Virus record (IMG/VR): IMGVR_UViG_3300042566_001944
Location: 1 to 25,897 of that record
Direction: 5' to 3' (one strand)
Source of the DNA: a virus
Length of the DNA stretch: 25,897 nt
The notes beneath the pieces are model-generated. The model was not told the origin of the DNA and made no database searches. It was given only the letters and a program-made list of their open reading frames with translations. Below are positions 7,939-13,410 of the stretch, one piece after another; the stretch's first letter is position 1; each line of letters starts with the position of its first letter. Both the position numbers and the translations under genes were made by a program.

Positions 7939-8171
7939 GGCTTGCTCTCCTCGTAGTCGGTGTAAAAAACATCCGGGTCGTACTCCACCCCGCCGTCGTC
8001 CTTGATTCGCCGGAAGTCTGAAAACCTTTTGTTCTCCGTCATTCCGATAACGTCAATGTGGCAAAGGCCCGTTTCTACGCAGATAAGGGTTATCGGCCAC
8101 CAATCGCCGCTAACGTCACCGTACAACTGGCCTAGCGAATTGATGTAGTCCATGCGAAGAAGGTCGCTCAC
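7935..8171 (-). CDS. Unknown acidic accessory protein (78 aa)
   Basis: Not recognised. A 78-residue acidic protein with aromatic-rich N-terminus (GDVSGDWWPITLICVETGLCHIDVIG split over two strands) and an acidic C-terminus (YDPDVFYTDYEESKP). The GTG start at 8171 overlaps the upstream stop (GTGA); an ATG seven codons in (MDYINSL) is an alternative. Its last codons (ESKP) resemble the end of the upstream gene (KESKS) at DNA level, another sign that gene junctions in this cassette share sequence. The surrounding DNA is visibly less GC-rich than the structural genes. Confidence 0.75.
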   Translation of the reverse strand: MSDLLRMDYINSLGQLYGDVSGDWWPITLICVETGLCHIDVIGMTENKRFSDFRRIKDDGGVEYDPDVFYTDYEESKP

Positions 8172-8359
8172 GACTTGCTCTCCTTCATGGCTTGGTCAAT
8201 GGCGGCGTCCAACGCCTCGCCCTCGGTGGCGTCTAGGGCGGCTTGGAGGGCGGTGGCGAACCGTTGCGGCGACAAGTCCTTTTTGTTCAGCGGGCCAGCC
8301 GACTCAATGTCTGCCCGCCACTCCCGCACCAGCGCCTCGCATCGGTCGCGCAGGGTCAC
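8168..8359 (-). CDS. Small helical unknown protein (63 aa)
   Basis: Not recognised. A 63-residue protein that looks wholly helical (LRDRCEALVREWRADIE; PQRFATALQAALDA; ALDAAIDQAMKES). I chose the GTG at 8359 because it gives a GTGA overlap with the upstream stop and puts a GGAGGA ribosome-binding site at the usual distance. An ATG two codons earlier (8365) would leave that site almost touching the start codon. The sequence type (short helical protein with conserved LxxxLxxW) is common in phage accessory cassettes but without known function. Confidence 0.75.
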   Translation of the reverse strand: MTLRDRCEALVREWRADIESAGPLNKKDLSPQRFATALQAALDATEGEALDAAIDQAMKESKS

Positions 8360-8529
8360 GGCCATTCCTCCAAGCTTGCGATTTCATTGGCCTGCCGGTA
8401 CAGCGCGGCTTGCTGGGCATCGGTGAAGGTCGGCCACATGGTGCGAACTTCGTCGCTAATGTAGCGCCGCCATTCATGCACCCGGCCAATGTTTTCCCAT
8501 TCAGGGAATCGCCACGGCGTGTATCTCAT
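8356..8529 (-). CDS. Small unknown tryptophan-rich protein (57 aa)
   Basis: Not recognised. A 57-residue protein rich in aromatic residues (TPWRFPEWENIG, HEWRRYIS, TMWPTF) with a helical C-terminus (DAQQAALYRQANEIASLEEW). It starts at an ATG preceded by GGAGGAAACGAA, a strong ribosome-binding site, and overlaps the upstream stop as ATGA; its own stop overlaps the next start as GTGA. The coordinates fill what would otherwise be a gap in an otherwise continuous string of overlapping genes, which supports it. Confidence 0.75.
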   Translation of the reverse strand: MRYTPWRFPEWENIGRVHEWRRYISDEVRTMWPTFTDAQQAALYRQANEIASLEEWP

Positions 8530-8723
8530 TTCGTTTCCTCCGGTGTGATGGTGAATTGCGTGGCCCGCAAAGCTTGTGCGGCCAGTAGCGCCCGCAAGTG
8601 TTCAAGTAATATCGGATGCCGGGGCGAGCTATGCGCCGTGCGATAGGCTGCATTTGAAGCCCAAGCTATCGCCTCCGCAAGCTCGGCGTTCGTCATTACC
8701 CACCCGCGCACAGGGGCGGTCAC
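8526..8723 (-). CDS. Small unknown helical protein (65 aa)
   Basis: Not recognised. The 65-residue product is mainly helical (NAELAEAIAWASNAAYRT; ILLEHLRALLAAQALR) and ends TITPEETK. The GTG start at 8723 overlaps the preceding stop (GTGA); the internal ATG (MTNAELAEAI) nine codons on is an alternative. Its stop and the start of the next gene fall in the sequence ACGAAATGAG, which is repeated exactly at the 8944 junction, where the ending gene also finishes in ETK. Confidence 0.72.
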   Translation of the reverse strand: MTAPVRGWVMTNAELAEAIAWASNAAYRTAHSSPRHPILLEHLRALLAAQALRATQFTITPEETK

Positions 8724-8947
8724 TTCGCGCTCTCCAGCTCTGCAATTAGGGCGTCGGCGTATTCCAGCGCCCAATGCGCTACGTCCCTCGGGCTTAGGTT
8801 TGCGCCGTTAGCGGTATACCCCTGCATCGCCAGCCCCGCGTAGTGTTCGCGCAGGGTCATGCCGGAGCGACCGTAGAGGAAATCCCCATTCGGTAGTCCG
8901 GTCATTCCCGCTTCCGGATACGCCGGCTCATCACCACGCTTGCTCAT
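8720..8947 (-). CDS. Conserved small phage protein of the TLREHYAG...ADALIAEL type (75 aa)
   Basis: A small phage protein type I recognise by pattern but not by function: a glycine-rich N-terminus containing YPEAGMTGLPNGDFLYG, then GMTLREHYAGLAMQG, then a final helix in which residues like YADALIAELE recur. Similar short proteins are common in early or accessory regions of phages infecting GC-rich Gram-negative bacteria. The ATG start is preceded by AAGGAGAAACGA and overlaps the upstream stop (ATGA); the downstream junction is GTGA. No catalytic motif is visible. Confidence 0.82.
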   Translation of the reverse strand: MSKRGDEPAYPEAGMTGLPNGDFLYGRSGMTLREHYAGLAMQGYTANGANLSPRDVAHWALEYADALIAELESAK

Positions 8948-9345
8948 TTCGTTTCTCCTTGCGGCGAAGGGGGAAGGGGGTGGAAGTGGGTGGGTTCGTC
9001 GTAGTGCATCGCCAGTTGCTCTCCGCTAACCGGCTCAATCCATGCCGACACTCCGGTACGGTATCCGCGTCCACCTTCAGCGTAGTACCAGTCCCAATAA
9101 CCAGCGGACTGGCTCCCGTCCGCGAACAACAGCAATACCTTCGGAGGGTCAACCCACTTCGGGTCAGTCCGCATTTCAGCTCCGCCACCTTTCGGCGCTT
9201 CCTCAATCGGCCTCCACCCACCGCCCAGCGCCGCGATGGCGAGGTCGAGGGCGGCACGTTCTTCGCACGGCTCGGGGATGCCATCGAACGCCGAACGCAC
9301 GGCCAGCAGCACGGTTTTCTGGCGCTCTCTCGTCATGGTGGCCAT
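8944..9345 (-). CDS. DUF551-like accessory protein (133 aa)
   Basis: Function unknown, family recognisable. After a 43-residue helical N-terminus (RERQKTVLLAVRSAFDGI...ALDLAIAALGG), the rest fits the DUF551 pattern: WRPIEEAPKGG, then VLLLFADG, GYWDWYY, a central tryptophan and a closing PTHFHPLP. DUF551-like proteins are widespread in phages and prophages and have no known activity. The ATG follows the upstream stop directly (TGAATG) without overlap, unlike most junctions here. It lies between the two genes of a paralogous pair, suggesting this cassette was assembled by module exchange. Confidence 0.85.
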   Translation of the reverse strand: MATMTRERQKTVLLAVRSAFDGIPEPCEERAALDLAIAALGGGWRPIEEAPKGGGAEMRTDPKWVDPPKVLLLFADGSQSAGYWDWYYAEGGRGYRTGVSAWIEPVSGEQLAMHYDEPTHFHPLPPSPQGETK

Positions 9346-9630
9346 TCACTTCTCCCGGAGGGTGATGGTGCCAAACGGGTTGGCTATGTTGGTGATAGTC
9401 CAATCGTCGCCTTCCGGGTCAATCAGGTTGACCAACTTCCGGGCCATGCCCAAATCGTCATGGTAGAAATAGCCTTCCGGGCCGTCGCAGAACCACACCG
9501 CCTCCACCCCCTCGGGCTTGGCCTGCTCCACGGCGGCGCGGGCGTAGGATTGCATTTGGTCGGCGGTGTAGCCTCCGGGCAACCAGTAATCGGGCAGCGG
9601 CAACTCCGGCAATTTCGTTTCACTGGTCAC
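9346..9630 (-). CDS. Short paralogue of the 7183-7938 product (94 aa)
   Basis: Function unknown. It carries the N-terminus TSETKLPEL, the YTADQMQSYARAAVEQAKPEG helical block and a core domain at residues 46-87 (WFCDGPEGYFY...DWTITNIANPFG) also found in the larger protein encoded at 7183-7938. It lacks that protein's long insert and C-terminal segment. The GTG start at 9630 overlaps the upstream stop (GTGA). The DNA around the two start codons is also nearly the same, so the pair probably arose by duplication inside the genome or by import of related modules. Confidence 0.82.
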   Translation of the reverse strand: MTSETKLPELPLPDYWLPGGYTADQMQSYARAAVEQAKPEGVEAVWFCDGPEGYFYHDDLGMARKLVNLIDPEGDDWTITNIANPFGTITLREK

Positions 9631-10034
9631 GGCGCAATGTCCTGCCACTCGTGCTTGGAGATGTTCTGGCCGTACACGCCGCCGTAGTGGTAATCCCCCG
9701 GCCACGACAGGTTTCCGCCATAGTAGCCGTTGGACGCGTTGCGGTAGTCAACGATGATGGTGCCCTTGTCGGTTTCAATCTTGAACCCGTAGAACGCCAG
9801 CTCGCCGCTCTGGTCGTCCTCGGCCTCGTTGAGCGGAATGTCGCCCGCCGCCGTGACCAGCGCCGGGAATCCCCGCGCCGGCAGCTCCACCGACTCCACC
9901 CACGTGTGCGAGCAGCAATCGCCTTCGCAGTCGGCGATAACCTCGCCGGTGTCGGTTTCAAACAGCAGCGCCTGCTTGTCGGACGCTATCTTGACGCCCA
10001 GCAGCGTGCGACCGAGTAGGATGTGGTCTTTCAT
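9627..10034 (-). CDS. Conserved phage protein with CEGDCCSxTWVE motif (135 aa)
   Basis: A small beta-rich protein whose pattern I recognise from other phages (possibly the DUF7448 group, by memory only). Residues 6-31 resemble a short strand-turn-strand unit (LLGRTLLGVKIASDKQAL...TDTGEVI), followed by the cysteine motif at 36-47, CEGDCCSHTWVE, which may bind a metal. The C-terminal half is rich in Tyr and Gly (NGYYGGNLSWPG, YHYGGVYG). ATG start with ATGA overlap to the preceding gene. Function unknown. Confidence 0.8.
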   Translation of the reverse strand: MKDHILLGRTLLGVKIASDKQALLFETDTGEVIADCEGDCCSHTWVESVELPARGFPALVTAAGDIPLNEAEDDQSGELAFYGFKIETDKGTIIVDYRNASNGYYGGNLSWPGDYHYGGVYGQNISKHEWQDIAP

Positions 10035-10174
10035 GCTTTGACTCCCATGCGTTGATTGTAGGGGACAACGCGCTGCTCGCTCTGCTCACGCTGCGCGCGC
10101 TGCGCCGTTGTGGGGCCTTGCGCACGCCACGGGTGCGTGCGCTTGGCCGGTTTGGGGATGCGCGTCTTGCTCAC
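10031..10174 (-). CDS. Small basic unknown protein (47 aa)
   Basis: Not recognised. A 47-residue, strongly basic, glutamine-rich protein without hydrophobic stretch (KTRIPKPAKRTHPWRAQ; QRAQREQSEQRVV). It is probably disordered or nucleic-acid binding. The GTG start overlaps the upstream stop (GTGA) and the stop overlaps the next ATG (ATGA). The double overlap and the operon context are the support; the reading frame itself continues further upstream and is not decisive. Confidence 0.62.
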   Translation of the reverse strand: MSKTRIPKPAKRTHPWRAQGPTTAQRAQREQSEQRVVPYNQRMGVKA

Positions 10175-10359
10175 TCCATGTCCTCCCACACCAGCGCGCC
10201 TACCCCGGCGAATATGAAAGCGAACGCCAGCGCCAAGGCCGCGTGCCCGCCCACCCAAGGCGAGCGGTGGTCGAAGTTGTACCCCGACAGCCACGCCAGC
10301 GCGACGGCCACCAGCAGCAGCGCGACGAGCAGAACGACGAACCGCAGCGGCCGGCTCAC
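10171..10359 (-). CDS. Small protein with two predicted membrane segments, holin-like topology (62 aa)
   Basis: Function uncertain. The 62-residue product has a basic N-terminus (MSRPLR), a first hydrophobic helix (FVVLLVALLLVAVALAWL), a short polar loop (NFDHRSPW), a second hydrophobic helix (AALALAFAFIFAGVGALVW) and an acidic end (EDME). Two close helices in a small protein is the class II holin layout, but many phage membrane proteins share it, and no endolysin or spanin gene is seen nearby. The GTG start at 10359 overlaps the upstream stop (GTGA). A longer frame covers the neighbouring gene and is rejected. Confidence 0.72.
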   Translation of the reverse strand: MSRPLRFVVLLVALLLVAVALAWLSGYNFDHRSPWVGGHAALALAFAFIFAGVGALVWEDME

Positions 10360-10811
10360 TTGCGCTCCAATGCGCGCAGGATGCGCTCCAGCAACCGGAT
10401 GATTTTCTGGTTGTCGCTGAGTGGGATGGGCTCCTCGCGGTCCCAGCGCGGCTCGGCCTCGGCGTGGCCGATGTCGCCGCGCGGCACGTTGGCCACGTTC
10501 TGCATCAGCCGGCGGCGCTCCTCGTTTTTCGCCCGGTCCTGCTCCCGCGCGTACTCGTTTGACACCGAAGGCGCTTTGCGCGGCCACGCACGCACCTTGC
10601 CGAGGTCGGCGTTACAAACGCACCATTGCGCGTGGTCGGCAGACACGGAAATCCAGCCGCCGTAGCCGCGGGGGGCGTCGTAGCTATCCGCGCACGCCGT
10701 GAACTCGAACTCGAACTCGAACTCGAACTCGCACCCGTCGGCGAGCGCGGCCACGTCTTCGGGGTTTCGCACAATGATGGCGCCGTGCGCCGTCCGTTCT
10801 TCGTTGCTCAC
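10356..10811 (-). CDS. Unknown protein with (Glu-Phe)5 tandem repeat (151 aa)
   Basis: Not recognised. A 151-residue protein containing five consecutive Glu-Phe pairs at residues 28-37, encoded by five perfect hexanucleotide repeats. The middle is compact with GGWISVSADHAQWCVCNADLG, and the C-terminal half is charged and helical (YAREQDRAKNEERRRL; NQKIIRLLERILRALERK), likely a coiled coil. The GTG start lies one base after the upstream stop, with GGAG about 8 nt before it; the stop overlaps the membrane protein start (GTGA). Confidence 0.78.
   Translation of the reverse strand: MSNEERTAHGAIIVRNPEDVAALADGCEFEFEFEFEFTACADSYDAPRGYGGWISVSADHAQWCVCNADLGKVRAWPRKAPSVSNEYAREQDRAKNEERRRLMQNVANVPRGDIGHAEAEPRWDREEPIPLSDNQKIIRLLERILRALERK
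10701..10730 (-). repeat. Perfect hexanucleotide tandem repeat, five units
   Basis: Five uninterrupted copies of GAACTC on the plus strand (GAGTTC on the coding strand). Each unit adds Glu-Phe to the protein encoded at 10356-10811. The unit length is a multiple of three, so slippage changes protein length by two residues without breaking the frame. Confidence 0.95.
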
Positions 10812-10812
10812 G

Positions 10813-11100
10813 TCACTTCTCCGTCTCAGTTTCGATGGGCCAGCCGGGGCGGCCGGGGATGTCGGCGGTGTTGGGGTCGTCGGTGGGCGCCGGGAACGTC
10901 AGCAGCTCGGCCATGCGTGCCTCGCACGCGATGGCCGTGCACACCGCTTCGTGTTGCGCCGCCCAGTCCACTTCGCCGTGCCTGTTGTCGCGGAGGGTTT
11001 GGCGCGCGGCCTTGTACGACGCCCACACCGTGCGCATCTCGCGCAGGGTCAGCAGGGCTTGCTCGGCCGCGCGCTCGCGCGGCGTGGTGTTCTTGTTCAT
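10813..11100 (-). CDS. Unknown helical protein with proline-rich tail (95 aa)
   Basis: Not recognised. Residues 7-70 are helical (RERAAEQALLTLREMRTVWASYKAARQ; EAVCTAIACEARMAELL), and the end is polar and proline-rich (PAPTDDPNTADIPGRPGWP). The ATG at 11100 is preceded by a purine-rich AAGGGGGAGAA and overlaps the stop of a 10-codon mini-ORF (ATGA). Starting at an upstream ATG in the same frame would overlap the preceding gene. Similar helical proteins of this size are common among phage early genes. Confidence 0.75.
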   Translation of the reverse strand: MNKNTTPRERAAEQALLTLREMRTVWASYKAARQTLRDNRHGEVDWAAQHEAVCTAIACEARMAELLTFPAPTDDPNTADIPGRPGWPIETETEK

Positions 11101-11129
11101 TTCTCCCCCTTCATGGCGGTCGCGCTCAC
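11097..11129 (-). CDS. Ten-codon mini-ORF bridging two genes
   Basis: A reading frame GTG...TGA encoding MSATAMKGEK. Its GTG overlaps the stop of the 123-residue gene (GTGA) and its own stop overlaps the start of the 95-residue gene (ATGA). The Shine-Dalgarno sequence of the next gene lies inside it. It may serve only to carry ribosomes from one gene to the next rather than to make a working peptide. Seen only by position; no other support. Confidence 0.35.
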   Translation of the reverse strand: MSATAMKGEK

Positions 11130-11497
11130 GCGGCACCGCCGATGGCCACGTCGCGGCTCAGCGGGTAGGTGGCGCTCGGGTCCATCACGTGGCCGGCGCC
11201 GTTGTGCATCAGCACCGTGCGGCCACGCATGCGCGCCACGTAGGCGCCCGGCACCAGCGCGGCCAGCACGACGTTGACGCGCGAGCGGGTCGTCGGGGTG
11301 TCCCCGCCGCACAGGCTCACCAGCACGCGCGGGGGTGCGTGCAGGTTGTTGGCGGGGATGGTGGCGATGCGGGAGCCATGCAGCTCCACCTGCAGGTCGC
11401 CCGTGGCGGGGTCGCGGCGCACGCGGTCACGCGTGCCGGAGCGGAAGTCGCGGCCGTCGCGGATGGCGGCGGCCAGTTGCTGTTCAATCTTGCGCAT
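11126..11497 (-). CDS. Conserved phage protein of unknown function (123 aa)
   Basis: Function unknown. The product opens with MRKIEQQLAAAIRDGRDFRSG, then a short beta-rich unit with LQVELHGSRIATI, and then RVLVSLCGGDTPTTRSRVNVVLAALVP. I recognise this as a pattern shared by small proteins of many phages of Gram-negative bacteria; it has no known activity. ATG start with AAGGA in a C-rich leader (CACCCCAAGGA) that is repeated ahead of other genes. A GC-rich hairpin lies just upstream. This gene opens the run of overlapping genes leading to the replication block. Confidence 0.8.
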   Translation of the reverse strand: MRKIEQQLAAAIRDGRDFRSGTRDRVRRDPATGDLQVELHGSRIATIPANNLHAPPRVLVSLCGGDTPTTRSRVNVVLAALVPGAYVARMRGRTVLMHNGAGHVMDPSATYPLSRDVAIGGAA

Positions 11498-11519
11498 GGT
11501 CTTGGGTCCTTGGGGTGGT

Positions 11520-11542
11520 GCCCGGCGCGGGATGCGCCGGGC
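11520..11542 (-). other. Intergenic hairpin, 9-bp perfect stem
   Basis: GCCCGGCGC and GCGCCGGGC pair perfectly across a 5-nt loop in the 52-nt gap between two early genes. On the minus strand it is followed by a C-rich leader rather than a T run, so it is probably an mRNA-stabilising or processing structure rather than a terminator. Confidence 0.55.
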
Positions 11543-11549
11543 GGGTGGG

Positions 11550-11726
11550 TCAGGTGAAAATGGTCAGGTGGGTGTAGGCAGACTCCAGCGCCAGCCACGC
11601 GCGCCCCGCGGCGGCGTGCTCGGGCGTGCCGTCGTCGAGATTGTCTTCCAGCTCCGCCATTTCTTCCTGCAGCGCCTCGATGCGCGTCCGCAGGGCTTGG
11701 GCTTTGGCGTACAGGGTGTCATCCAT
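11550..11726 (-). CDS. Small coiled-coil protein (58 aa)
   Basis: Not recognised. A 58-residue acidic protein, with residues 3-30 forming an obvious coiled coil (LYAKAQALRTRIEALQEEMAELEDNL in heptads) followed by a short helical end. The ATG at 11726 follows AAGGAC within a long C-rich leader; a second ATG-like frame position 4 nt away is out of frame. It is the first gene after the leftward promoter at 11765-11827, and so the first product of that transcript. Confidence 0.75.
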   Translation of the reverse strand: MDDTLYAKAQALRTRIEALQEEMAELEDNLDDGTPEHAAAGRAWLALESAYTHLTIFT

Positions 11727-11764
11727 CAGTAGGTCCTTGGGTGGGTGGGTGGTTGGTACAGGGT

Positions 11765-11827
11765 CAGTATGCCACAGGTGAAACGTAGTTGCTTACCGTT
11801 CGTCGGTCGAATCGTACCGTTCGTCGG
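11765..11827 (-). promoter_or_regulatory. Leftward early promoter with two 13-bp operator-like direct repeats (copy 1)
   Basis: On the minus strand an extended -10 (TGGCATACT; CATACT at 11766-11771) lies 40 bp before the 11726 start codon. Upstream are two perfect copies of CCGACGAACGGTA (plus coordinates 11794-11806 and 11815-11827), 21 bp apart, with the nearer one over the -35 position. There is no good -35 hexamer. The whole 63-bp block matches 52 of 63 bases with the block at 13828-13890. Two helical turns of spacing suggest adjacent binding of an activator or repressor. The repeats also encode the end of the small membrane protein at 11793-11930. Confidence 0.72.
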
Positions 11828-11930
11828 CTTCTCGCTCGGCGCGTCGCGCACGGTCCCGGGCGTCGGCCACTTCCAGCCCGAGACCAAAGACCAAGCCGCA
11901 CAGGAGCACCAGAAGGGCGGCCCATATCAT
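11793..11930 (-). CDS. Small membrane protein ending inside the promoter repeats (45 aa)
   Basis: Not recognised and short. It starts with MIWAALLVLLCGLVFGLGLE, one membrane helix, followed by a highly charged tail (ARDRARRAEREADER). The ATG overlaps the upstream stop (ATGA), as is usual here. The last 14 codons lie in the two CCGACGAACGGTA repeats of the leftward promoter, giving the tail the repeated ending DER. A single helix plus charged coiled tail would fit a membrane anchor or a small Rz-like protein; there is no proof of either. Confidence 0.6.
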   Translation of the reverse strand: MIWAALLVLLCGLVFGLGLEVADARDRARRAEREADERYDSTDER

Positions 11931-12121
11931 CGCTCGGGCCTCCCATCCACGCGCCAGCCCTTGGCGCGCGTCGCGTCGCCACGCGCGCGCTGCGCATGCT
12001 CGCCCGCGAAGGCGCGCGCCTGATACCGGGTGGGGAAAAACCCCAGCACCTCGGCGCCCAGCTTGACGACAAAGGCCGTGCGCGTCGCCGATTCCTTTAC
12101 GGTGTAGCGGCGCGCGGTCAT
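11927..12121 (-). CDS. Small basic unknown protein (64 aa)
   Basis: Not recognised. The 64-residue product has a short beta-like N-terminus (TARRYTVKESATRTAFVVKLGAEVLGFF in two strands) and a basic helical end (YQARAFAGEHAQRARGDATRAKGW). The ATG at 12121 overlaps the upstream stop (ATGA), and its own stop overlaps the next ATG the same way. A longer frame reaching 12196 would overlap the upstream gene by nearly 80 bases and is rejected. Confidence 0.72.
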   Translation of the reverse strand: MTARRYTVKESATRTAFVVKLGAEVLGFFPTRYQARAFAGEHAQRARGDATRAKGWRVDGRPER

Positions 12122-12393
12122 GGCGCGGTCTCCGCCACGTGGTACTGGCAATTCAGCCATTTGCCCAGCGGCCACGTCTCGCCGTTCGACCGGCAATACT
12201 GCGAACCCTTTGAAATGCCTCCTTCGCCGGGGAAAACAGTCAAGTCATACCATTCGCGGCAATCGCGGTACTGTGGCGCGTAGAACTTCCCGCTAAACGG
12301 CATAGGCCGCTTGGCCCATTCCGGAACGTGCGTCATAGTGAAACGATGCACGAACAGAGCGCAGGCGCGTTCAAAACTTACCGGGCGGGTCAT
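12118..12393 (-). CDS. Unknown protein rich in aromatic and cysteine residues (91 aa)
   Basis: Not recognised. A 91-residue protein with many Trp, Tyr, Phe and Cys residues, including FERACALFVHRF, YRDCREWYDLTVF and SQYCRSNGETWPLGKWLNCQYH. Three cysteines (in the DCRE, QYCR and NCQY segments) and nearby histidines might bind metal. ATG start with ATGA overlap on both sides. The local base composition is less GC-rich than the flanking genes, as in the accessory cassette to its left, hinting at separate acquisition. Confidence 0.75.
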   Translation of the reverse strand: MTRPVSFERACALFVHRFTMTHVPEWAKRPMPFSGKFYAPQYRDCREWYDLTVFPGEGGISKGSQYCRSNGETWPLGKWLNCQYHVAETAP

Positions 12394-12725
12394 GCCGCAC
12401 CCCCGAACTTGGACAGGGCGGCCAGCAGGCGAGCCGTGCGGGCGTCAGTAGCGCCAAGCCCCATTGTGCCGCCACGCTTCGCCTTGATAGCCGTCGCCGC
12501 CGCTACCAGCTCCGCCACAGCGGCGCGGGCAAGGGACAGTTCCCGCACCCGCGCGGCGCCTTGCTCCAGCGTGTCGCCGGTTTCGCCCAGTGTCGCACCG
12601 GGCCGCCGCGCAAGCATCGCGACCCTGTTCGCGGCCACCTTCTCCGCCCAGTCCATCACCGCCAGCACATCCACCGGGGCGCTCACTGGTATGCCGTAGT
12701 TGCGGCAGTCCACCGGCCCGCTCAC
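12390..12725 (-). CDS. Unknown helical protein (111 aa)
   Basis: Not recognised. A mostly alpha-helical 111-residue protein (VLAVMDWAEKVAANRVAMLA; RVRELSLARAAVAELVAAATAIKAKRG), probably a helical hairpin or coiled coil. The GTG start overlaps the stop of the upstream gene (GTGA), and its stop overlaps the next ATG (ATGA). No motif suggests a function. Confidence 0.75.
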   Translation of the reverse strand: MSGPVDCRNYGIPVSAPVDVLAVMDWAEKVAANRVAMLARRPGATLGETGDTLEQGAARVRELSLARAAVAELVAAATAIKAKRGGTMGLGATDARTARLLAALSKFGGAA

Positions 12726-13099
12726 GCCGGCACCCCGGCGCGCTCGTCGCGGTCCTCGAACAGTTCCAGCGGGCCGTCGGTCGCCAGCCCGTTGGCCAGC
12801 AGTCCCAGCCGCATCTTATACAGCCCGTCGGCGATGCGCTTCTGCGTCAGGGGCGCGCCCTGCGGATAGTCCAGCACCAGCCTGTGGCGGCGGTCGCCGT
12901 CGCCGGCCAGCCCGATGGCGGTTTCCCACGACGTGCCGGTCAGGCCGTCGCGGTAGGTGTGGCGCATGCGGCGCCCTTCTTGGGCCACGGCTTGGATACT
13001 GCCGCCCGAGTTCTTGTAGCAGGTCACGCGCCACGTGTGGCCGGGCTTGGTGCTGGCCAGCATCAGGTCGGGCGAGTCGGTCTTTGCTTTGGTGTTCAT
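12722..13099 (-). CDS. Unknown protein, possibly nucleic-acid associated (125 aa)
   Basis: Not recognised. A 125-residue protein with a beta-rich centre (TWRVTCYKNSGGSIQAVAQ; GLTGTSWETAIGLAGDGDRRHRLVLDYP) and a helical C-terminus (AQ...KRIADGLYKMRLGLLANGL). Starts at ATG 13099 behind AAAGGA in a C-rich leader (CCCACCCAACCCAAAGGA); longer frames upstream lack such a site. It overlaps the next gene as GTGA. It belongs to the first genes transcribed from the leftward promoter near 13830. Confidence 0.78.
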   Translation of the reverse strand: MNTKAKTDSPDLMLASTKPGHTWRVTCYKNSGGSIQAVAQEGRRMRHTYRDGLTGTSWETAIGLAGDGDRRHRLVLDYPQGAPLTQKRIADGLYKMRLGLLANGLATDGPLELFEDRDERAGVPA

Positions 13100-13127
13100 G
13101 GGTCGGTGTCCTTTGGGTTGGGTGGGT

Positions 13128-13361
13128 TCAGCAATCGGTGGCGCGCGAGACCGCCAGCGCGGCCGCGTGGTCGGCGTCTTGGATGACGCGCTCGGCGGCC
13201 AGCGCGAAAGCCGCCGCGCGGCCGGCGAGAATGGCGGCCGGCGTATCACGCGCGGCCGTTTGCAGGCGGCTGGCCAGCCGCTCGGCTTCGCGTACCGCGT
13301 CACGGGCGCGGCCGATGGCCTTGTGCGCTTCGTTGGCGGCGTTCAACAGTTCGATGTTCAT
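13128..13361 (-). CDS. Unknown alanine-rich helical protein (77 aa)
   Basis: Not recognised. A 77-residue protein made of long alanine-rich helices (AANEAHKAIGRARDAVREAERLA; AAILAGRAAAFALAAERVI), most likely a coiled coil. The ATG at 13361 is preceded by CACCCAAGGACCAAGACCCC, the recurring early-gene leader, and another AAGGA copy 17 bases further upstream. Separated from both neighbours by short gaps rather than overlaps, unlike the genes further left. Confidence 0.75.
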   Translation of the reverse strand: MNIELLNAANEAHKAIGRARDAVREAERLASRLQTAARDTPAAILAGRAAAFALAAERVIQDADHAAALAVSRATDC

Positions 13362-13371
13362 GGGGTCTTGG

Positions 13372-13405
13372 TCCTTGGGTGGGGGCCGTCCTTGGCCGGG
13401 TGGGG
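13372..13405 (-). repeat. Doubled C-rich leader/Shine-Dalgarno repeat
   Basis: Two copies of the early leader lie in tandem in the gap between genes: 13372-13385 (CCCCCACCCAAGGA on the minus strand) and 13389-13405 (CCCCACCCGGCCAAGGA). Only the nearer one is at normal distance from the start codon at 13361. The second looks like a duplicate. Confidence 0.6.
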
Positions 13406-13410
13406 CGCGG

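Noticed and set aside
10171-10359. Firm holin assignment for the two-helix protein
   Set aside because: Topology alone is not enough, and no endolysin or spanin gene is adjacent, so it is described only as holin-like.
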